64,000 bases of DNA, from positions 62,001-126,000 of the forward strand of contig NZ_BPQO01000012.1 of assembly GCF_022179285.1 (NCBI RefSeq), read 5' to 3'. This DNA comes from Methylobacterium hispanicum (lineage in GTDB: Bacteria > Pseudomonadota > Alphaproteobacteria > Rhizobiales > Beijerinckiaceae). Made by a program: the position numbers and the translations under genes. Under the pieces are notes generated by a model. That model was given only the letters and a program-made list of their open reading frames with translations. It was not told where the DNA came from and ran no database searches. This document shows, piece after piece, positions 59,474 to 64,000 of the stretch (its first letter is position 1; the number at the start of each line of letters is the position of its first letter).

Positions 59474-60637
59474 TCAGCCGGCCCAGACCTCGCCGTAGAG
59501 CGCCTCGATCTCCGCCGCGCTCGGCTCGACCGGGTTGTTGGCGGGCGAGCCGGAGGCGAGAGCTTGGCGGGCCATCAGCGGCGTCAGCTCTCGCCAGCGG
59601 GCGGCGTTGAGGCCGTAGGCGGCGGGGCTCGGCACCTCCAGCTCGGCGTTGAGCGCCCGCAACTCCGCGATCAGGCGCTCGACGGCGAGGCCGTCGCCCT
59701 CCCCTTCGGCCGCCACCCCCATGGCGCGGGCGCAAGCCGCGTAGCGGGCGAGCGCGGCGGGCGCCGAGAAGGCGGTGACCGCGGGCAGCAGCATGGCGTT
59801 GGAAAGTCCGTGCGCGACGTGGAAATGCGCGCCGATCGGCCGGCTCATCCCGTGGACCAGCGCGACCGAGCTGTTCGAGAAGGCGATGCCCGCCTGGGTC
59901 GCGCCGACCATCATCGCCTCGCGCGCCGCCCGGTCGCCGGGATCGGTCCAGACCCGGCGCAGGTTCGGCGCGATCGCCCGCATCGCCGAGAGCGCCATGC
60001 CGTCCGAGAACGGGTTGGCACGCTTGGAGACGTAAGCCTCGATCGCGTGTGTCAGCGCGTCGATGCCGGTGTCGGCCGTGAGCCGGCGGGGCTTCGAGAG
60101 CGTCAGCTCGTAATCGACCAGCGCCGCGACCGGCAGGTAGGCGAGCCCGATGCAGAGCATCTTCTCGTCGGTCTCGGAATCCGTCACGATGGTGAAGCGC
60201 GTCGCCTCCGACCCTGTGCCGGCGGTGGTCGGGATCGCGATGATGGGCAGGCCCGGCGCGTCCTGGAGGTGCGGCGCCTTGTAGCCCTGCATCGCACCGC
60301 CGAAGCGCGCCAGCACCGCAACGGCCTTGGCCGTGTCCATCGGGCTGCCGCCGCCGAAGCCGACGACGCAGTCGTGCTCGCCCGATCGCAGGGCGGCGAG
60401 CGCTGCCTCGACCGAGGCGACGGTCGGGTCCGGCACCGTGTCGCTGAAGACGGCGGCCTCCAGCCCCGCGCCCCGCAGACCCGCGACCAGCGCCTCCACC
60501 CGCCCGCTGCCCGCGAGGTAGGGGTCGGTGACGATGAAGGGGCGCTTCAAGCCGAGTTGACCCAGGACCTCCGGCAGCAGCGCCGAGGCCCCGGCCCCGA
60601 TCCGCATCAGGCGCGGCAGAGCGATCGCGTGGGCCAT
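59474..60637 (-). CDS. Iron-containing alcohol dehydrogenase
   Basis: A 387-residue group III alcohol dehydrogenase. The NAD(P)-binding FGGGSPMDTAKAVAVL, PIIAIPTTAGTGSEATRFTIV, the metal-binding region DTGIDALTHAIEAYVSKRANPFSD and ALVHGMSRPIGAHFHVAHGLSNAMLLP are all present. Substrates in this family range from ethanol to 1,2- and 1,4-diols and lactaldehyde; not resolvable from sequence. It lies 58 bases downstream of the LysR gene on the same strand and may be controlled by it. Confidence 0.9.
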   Translation of the reverse strand: MAHAIALPRLMRIGAGASALLPEVLGQLGLKRPFIVTDPYLAGSGRVEALVAGLRGAGLEAAVFSDTVPDPTVASVEAALAALRSGEHDCVVGFGGGSPMDTAKAVAVLARFGGAMQGYKAPHLQDAPGLPIIAIPTTAGTGSEATRFTIVTDSETDEKMLCIGLAYLPVAALVDYELTLSKPRRLTADTGIDALTHAIEAYVSKRANPFSDGMALSAMRAIAPNLRRVWTDPGDRAAREAMMVGATQAGIAFSNSSVALVHGMSRPIGAHFHVAHGLSNAMLLPAVTAFSAPAALARYAACARAMGVAAEGEGDGLAVERLIAELRALNAELEVPSPAAYGLNAARWRELTPLMARQALASGSPANNPVEPSAAEIEALYGEVWAG

Positions 60638-60695
60638 GGTTCCTCCGGCATGTGCGCCGCCCGTCCGGCGGCCTCTTCCTTGATCGGCGGCGACG

Positions 60696-61610
60696 CTAGA
60701 CTGCGCCCGCGCCGGAGAACAGCCCCTGCGCCGCCGCGACCTCGCGGGCGATGAAGGCCGCGACCGCGCGGATGTGCGGCGCCTTCCGGTTGTCCTCGTG
60801 GACGTGCATGTGGAAAGCGCGGGTGAGCGCGAGCGCGTCGGGCAACACCGGCACCAGACCCGGATAGGTCGGGACGATGAAGGCCGGCAGGATGCACAGG
60901 CCCGCGCCCGAGAGCGTCGCGTGCACCTGGGCCAGCAGATTGGTGCTGCGGATGCGCGCCACCGTATCCGGGCCCACCACGTTCAGATAGTTAAGCTCGC
61001 GCGCAAACAGCATATCCTCGATGTAGCCCACGAAGGGATGGCGCCCGAGATCGGCCACCGTGCGGATCGGCGCGGCCCCCGCGAGATAGCGCGGCGCGGC
61101 GTAGACGCCGAGGCGGTAATCGGTGAGCCGGCGCGTCACCACCCGCGCCTGCTGCGGGCTCGACAGGCTGATCACGATGTCGGCCTCCCGCTTCGACAGG
61201 CTGAAGATCCGGGCGGTGGCCAGGATCTCGATCTCCAGGTCCGGGTGCTGGCGCGTCAGCCGGTGGGTCCGGGGCGCCAGGAACACGCTGCCGAACGCGT
61301 CCGGTGCGCCGACCCGAACCGTGCCGGAGACCGTGCGCCCGGCCTTCGGCGCGGCACTCGCCGAGAGGAAGGCGCTCTCCATCGCCTCCGCGGTGGCCAG
61401 CAGCCCCTCGCCGGCCTCGGTCAGCGCGTAGCCGAGGTTGCTCCGGTGGAACAGCGAGCGGTCGAGCCCCTCCTCCAGGGCCTGGATGCGGCGGGCCACG
61501 GTGGTGTGCTCGGTTCCCGTCAGCAGCGCGGCGGCCGTCAGCGTGCCGGTGCGCGCCACCGCCAGGAAGAAGCGGAGATCGTCCCAGTTCGCCCCCGCCC
61601 GCCTGCGCAC
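60696..61610 (-). CDS. LysR-family transcription regulator
   Basis: A 304-residue LysR regulator: N-terminal winged helix (WDDLRFFLAVARTGTLTAAALLTGTEHTTVARRIQALEEGLDRSLFHRSNLGYALTEAGEGLL), then the effector-binding fold with VSGTVRVGAPDAFGSVFLAPR, ADIVISL and GYIEDMLFARELNYL. GTG at 61610 has GGGGAGGGG at 6 bases and is preferred over the upstream ATG at 61649. It is divergent from mmsA with a palindrome in between, so it probably controls mmsA and perhaps itself. Confidence 0.9.
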   Translation of the reverse strand: MRRRAGANWDDLRFFLAVARTGTLTAAALLTGTEHTTVARRIQALEEGLDRSLFHRSNLGYALTEAGEGLLATAEAMESAFLSASAAPKAGRTVSGTVRVGAPDAFGSVFLAPRTHRLTRQHPDLEIEILATARIFSLSKREADIVISLSSPQQARVVTRRLTDYRLGVYAAPRYLAGAAPIRTVADLGRHPFVGYIEDMLFARELNYLNVVGPDTVARIRSTNLLAQVHATLSGAGLCILPAFIVPTYPGLVPVLPDALALTRAFHMHVHEDNRKAPHIRAVAAFIAREVAAAQGLFSGAGAV

Positions 61611-61632
61611 GTCAGCCCCTCCCCGGTTACAC

Positions 61633-61648
61633 TGTGCAAGGATGCACA
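61633..61648. promoter_or_regulatory. Palindrome TGTGCA-AGGA-TGCACA in the lysR-mmsA divergent region
   Basis: Perfect 6-base arms with a 4-base spacer, in the 127-base gap between the LysR start and mmsA start. A T-N11-A-like inverted repeat is the usual LysR-type binding site, so it is the prime operator candidate. Confidence 0.55.
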
Positions 61649-61737
61649 ACGGCTGCGAGCGCGTCCAACTTTATCGCCCAAGGCGGGCTGGTAGGGTGCC
61701 GGCCAACAACGACGAGGAAACGACGGGAGGAGCGCGC

Positions 61738-63234
61738 ATGCGCACCATCGGCCATTACATCGACGGCAAGATCGTCCAGGGCGAGAGCGGGCGCTTCGCC
61801 GACGTGTTCCATCCCTCGACCGGCGAGGTCCAGGCCAAGGTCGCGCTGGCGAGCCGGGCCGAGATGCGCCGCGCCGTCGAGAGCGCGGCGGCCGCGCAGG
61901 CCGGCTGGGCCGCCCAGAACCCGCAGAAGCGCGCCCGCGTGATGATGCGCTTCCTGGAGCTGATCCGCGGCTACAACCAGGAGCTCGCGGAACTCCTCGC
62001 CTCCGAGCACGGCAAGACGGTGCCCGACGCCAAGGGCGACATCCAGCGCGGCGTCGAGGTGGTGGAGTTCGCCTGCGGCATCCCGCACCTGCTCAAGGGC
62101 GAGTACACCGAGGCCGCCGGCACGGGCATCGACGTCTACTCCCTGCGCCAGCCCCTCGGCGTGGTCGCCGGCATCACGCCCTTCAACTTCCCGGCGATGA
62201 TCCCGCTCTGGAAGTGCGCGCCGGCCATCGCCTGCGGCAACAGCTTCATCCTGAAGCCGTCCGAGCGTGATCCCAGCGTGCCGCTGCGCATCGCCGAGAT
62301 CTTCTCCGAGGCCGGGCTGCCGCCGGGCGTGCTCAACGTCGTCAACGGCGACAAGGAAGCGGTCGACGCGATCCTCGACGACGAGGACATCCGGGCGGTG
62401 GGCTTCGTCGGCTCGTCCTCGATCGCCGAGTACATCTACGTGCGCGCCGCGCAGACGGGCAAGCGCGCCCAGTGCTTCGGCGGCGCCAAGAACCACATGA
62501 TCATCATGCCCGACGCCAACCTCGACCAGGCGGTCGATGCGCTGATCGGCGCGGGCTACGGCTCGGCCGGCGAGCGCTGCATGGCGATCTCGGTGGCGGT
62601 GCCGGTGGGCGAGCGGACCGCCGACGCGCTGATGGAGCGCCTGATCCCCCGCGTCGAGAGCCTGAAGATCGGCCCCTCGCACGACGAGAGCGCCGATTAC
62701 GGCCCGCTCGTCACCCGCGACGCGGTCGAGAAGGTGAAGGGCTACATCGAGACCGGCGTGCGCGAGGGCGCACAGCTCGCCGTCGATGGCCGCGGCTTCA
62801 AGCTGCAGGGCTACGAGAACGGGTTCTATCTCGGCGGCTCGCTGTTCGACCGCGTCACCCCGGACATGACGATCTACAAGGAAGAGATCTTCGGCCCCGT
62901 GCTCTCGGTGGTGCGGGCGCCGACCTACGAGGAGGCGCTGGCGCTGCCCTCGACGCACCAGTACGGCAACGGCGTCGCGATCTTCACCCAGGACGGCGAC
63001 GCGGCGCGCGACTTCACCGCGCGGGTCAATGTCGGCATGGTCGGCGTCAACGTGCCGATCCCGGTTCCGATCGCCTACCACACCTTCGGCGGCTGGAAGC
63101 GCTCGGGCTTCGGCGACCTCAACCAGCACGGCCCCGACTCGGTCCGCTTCTACACCAAGACCAAGACGGTGACGCAGCGCTGGCCCTCCGGCATCAAGAG
63201 CGGCGCCGAGTTCTCGATCCCGACGATGCGCTGA
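61738..63234 (+). CDS. mmsA: CoA-acylating methylmalonate-semialdehyde dehydrogenase
   Basis: A 498-residue aldehyde dehydrogenase of the MmsA type, which converts methylmalonate (or malonate) semialdehyde plus CoA and NAD to propionyl-CoA (acetyl-CoA) in valine and inositol breakdown. Motifs: GVVAGITPFNFPAMIPLWK, VGFVGSSSIAEYIY, QCFGGAKNHMIIMPDA (no GGKS-type Glu active-site helper, as in MMSDH) and the catalytic Cys in GSAGERCMAISVAV. The ATG follows GGGAGGAG. It is divergent from a LysR gene and followed by an acyl-CoA dehydrogenase. Confidence 0.95.
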   Translation: MRTIGHYIDGKIVQGESGRFADVFHPSTGEVQAKVALASRAEMRRAVESAAAAQAGWAAQNPQKRARVMMRFLELIRGYNQELAELLASEHGKTVPDAKGDIQRGVEVVEFACGIPHLLKGEYTEAAGTGIDVYSLRQPLGVVAGITPFNFPAMIPLWKCAPAIACGNSFILKPSERDPSVPLRIAEIFSEAGLPPGVLNVVNGDKEAVDAILDDEDIRAVGFVGSSSIAEYIYVRAAQTGKRAQCFGGAKNHMIIMPDANLDQAVDALIGAGYGSAGERCMAISVAVPVGERTADALMERLIPRVESLKIGPSHDESADYGPLVTRDAVEKVKGYIETGVREGAQLAVDGRGFKLQGYENGFYLGGSLFDRVTPDMTIYKEEIFGPVLSVVRAPTYEEALALPSTHQYGNGVAIFTQDGDAARDFTARVNVGMVGVNVPIPVPIAYHTFGGWKRSGFGDLNQHGPDSVRFYTKTKTVTQRWPSGIKSGAEFSIPTMR

Positions 63235-63247
63235 ACCACGACGCGCC

Positions 63248-63386
63248 CCCTCTCCCATAGGGAGAGGGTTGGGGTGAGGGGTATGACATTTCAGGACGGC
63301 GCACGCGGTCGACGCGCGTCGACGCCGAGGGCCTTCCGGCCCCCTCATACCCCTCACCCTGTCCCTCCCCCTTTGGGAGAGGGGAC
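63248..63386. repeat. Paired REP-like elements forming a long inverted repeat
   Basis: Unit 1: CCCTCTCCC-ATA-GGGAGAGGG (63248-63268). Unit 2: near-palindrome around CCCTCCCCC-TTT-GGGAGAGGG (63362-63384). They are in inverted order and joined by perfect 15-base arms GGGTGAGGGGTATGA (63272-63286) / TCATACCCCTCACCC (63345-63359), with 58 bases between. Lies between mmsA and the acyl-CoA dehydrogenase. Confidence 0.8.
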
Positions 63387-63443
63387 CCGCGCCCGATCCG
63401 CCGGGCGCGGGGCAGCTGCAGCGGCACGACGAAAGGCCACCCG

Positions 63444-64000
63444 ATGACGTTCGGCCTCACCGAAGACCAAGTCGCGATCCGCGAGATGGCCGCCGGCTTC
63501 GCGGCCGAGCACATCGCCCCGCACGCCCTCGACTGGGACGAGCGCAAGCATTTTCCCGTCGAGACCCTGCGGGCGGCCGCCACGCTCGGCATGGCGGCGA
63601 TCACCGTGCGGGAGGATGTCGGGGGCTCGGGCCTCGCCCGCGCCGACGCCGCAATCATCTTCGAGGCGCTCGGCGCGGCCTGCCCGACGGTCGCGGCCTT
63701 CCTGTCGATCCACAACCTCACGGCGGTGATCATCGACCGCTTCGGCAGCGCCGCGCAGCGGACCGCCTGGCTCCCCGGCCTCGCCACGATGGAGCGGATC
63801 GCGAGCTACTGCCTGACCGAGGCCGGCTCGGGATCGGACGCGGCGGCCTTGCGCACCCGCGCCGAGCGGGACGGCGACCACTACGTCCTCACCGGCGAGA
63901 AGCAGTTCATCTCCGGCGCCGGGGCGAGCGACCTCTATCTCGTCATGGCCCGCACCGGGGGCCCAGGCCCGAACGGCATCTCGGCGATCCTGGTCGAGCG
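63444..64000 (+). CDS. Acyl-CoA dehydrogenase N-terminal part (partial)
   Basis: First 185 codons of an acyl-CoA dehydrogenase that runs off the window. TEDQVAIREMAAGFAAEHIAPHALDWDERKHFP (N-terminal helices), GGSGLARADAAIIFEALGAACPTVAAFLSIHN, and the FAD-binding SYCLTEAGSGSDAAALRT with GEKQFISGAGASDLYLVMART fit the isobutyryl-CoA dehydrogenase group. Placed after mmsA it probably oxidises isobutyryl-CoA in valine catabolism. ATG at 63444; an AAAGG site stands 9 bases before it. The catalytic Glu lies beyond the window. Confidence 0.88.
   Translation, partial: MTFGLTEDQVAIREMAAGFAAEHIAPHALDWDERKHFPVETLRAAATLGMAAITVREDVGGSGLARADAAIIFEALGAACPTVAAFLSIHNLTAVIIDRFGSAAQRTAWLPGLATMERIASYCLTEAGSGSDAAALRTRAERDGDHYVLTGEKQFISGAGASDLYLVMARTGGPGPNGISAILVE

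Noticed and set aside
1..64000. CRISPR array
   Set aside because: No set of regularly spaced short direct repeats was found; the tandem repeats at 44148-44438 are coding and lack unique spacers.

Overview
The window is 64 kb of very GC-rich DNA with dense coding and strong GGAGG-type ribosome binding sites. It looks like the chromosome of an alphaproteobacterium of the Hyphomicrobiales, most likely a Methylobacterium or Methylorubrum. The pointers are an EcfG-type general-stress sigma factor, BA14K, DUF29 and DUF3606 proteins, a paoABC-type molybdenum aldehyde oxidoreductase, the orders purL-bolA-grxD, rsmI-yraN and hemW-rdgB-rph next to hrcA, and dispersed CCCTCTCCC/GGGAGAGGG palindromes. 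No phage, integrase, intact transposase or CRISPR array is visible; this is mostly core chromosome with a few accessory patches.

Layout. 0-7.3 kb: end of purL, bolA, a DUF29 gene, grxD, a thioredoxin-reductase-like flavoprotein, a 71-codon gene behind an EcfG-type promoter, a coiled-coil membrane protein, the oligopeptidase dcp, and an extensin-like exported protein whose N-terminus is partly encoded by a palindromic repeat. 7.3-20.8 kb: L,D-transpeptidase, single-domain response regulator, yraN-rsmI, an LpoA-like lipoprotein, hemW-rdgB-rph, hrcA, a kgtP-like transporter, sodC, and two RNA methyltransferases (tlyA and a TrmA/RlmD-type enzyme). 20.9-33.2 kb: an RND permease without partner genes, a TerB-like protein, DUF3606, the cstA-ybdD pyruvate-uptake pair, a beta-hydroxyacid dehydrogenase, miaA/serB, a BA14K protein, moaA and a DUF971 protein. 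33.3-43 kb: a second L,D-transpeptidase, a possible small RNA, the nadABC operon with two matching operators around its promoter, a sigma factor that appears to be an anti-sigma NepR domain fused to EcfG, and the paoABC operon.

43-64 kb: a run of low-complexity exported proteins (three probably in one operon behind an EcfG-like promoter), an acyl-CoA ligase, a WaaE-like glycosyltransferase, tRNA-Ser(GCU), DNA glycosylase, several small conserved proteins, 8-oxoguanine deaminase, an LplT-Aas phospholipid-repair fusion, yqhA, msrA, a short LOV photoreceptor, a HAD phosphatase, iron-containing alcohol dehydrogenase, and a valine-catabolism block (LysR regulator divergent from mmsA, then an acyl-CoA dehydrogenase cut by the window edge).

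How the parts connect. NAD synthesis is a single operon with ATGA overlaps and apparent repressor control. Stress physiology is the recurring theme: a possibly self-inhibited NepR-EcfG sigma, at least two good EcfG-type promoters (before the 71-codon gene and before the repeat-protein operon) plus two weaker ones, and sodC, msrA, monothiol glutaredoxin/BolA, 8-oxoguanine deaminase and DNA glycosylase spread through the window. The fused sigma and its candidate local targets are the most interesting signal. All functional calls are from motif reading without database search.
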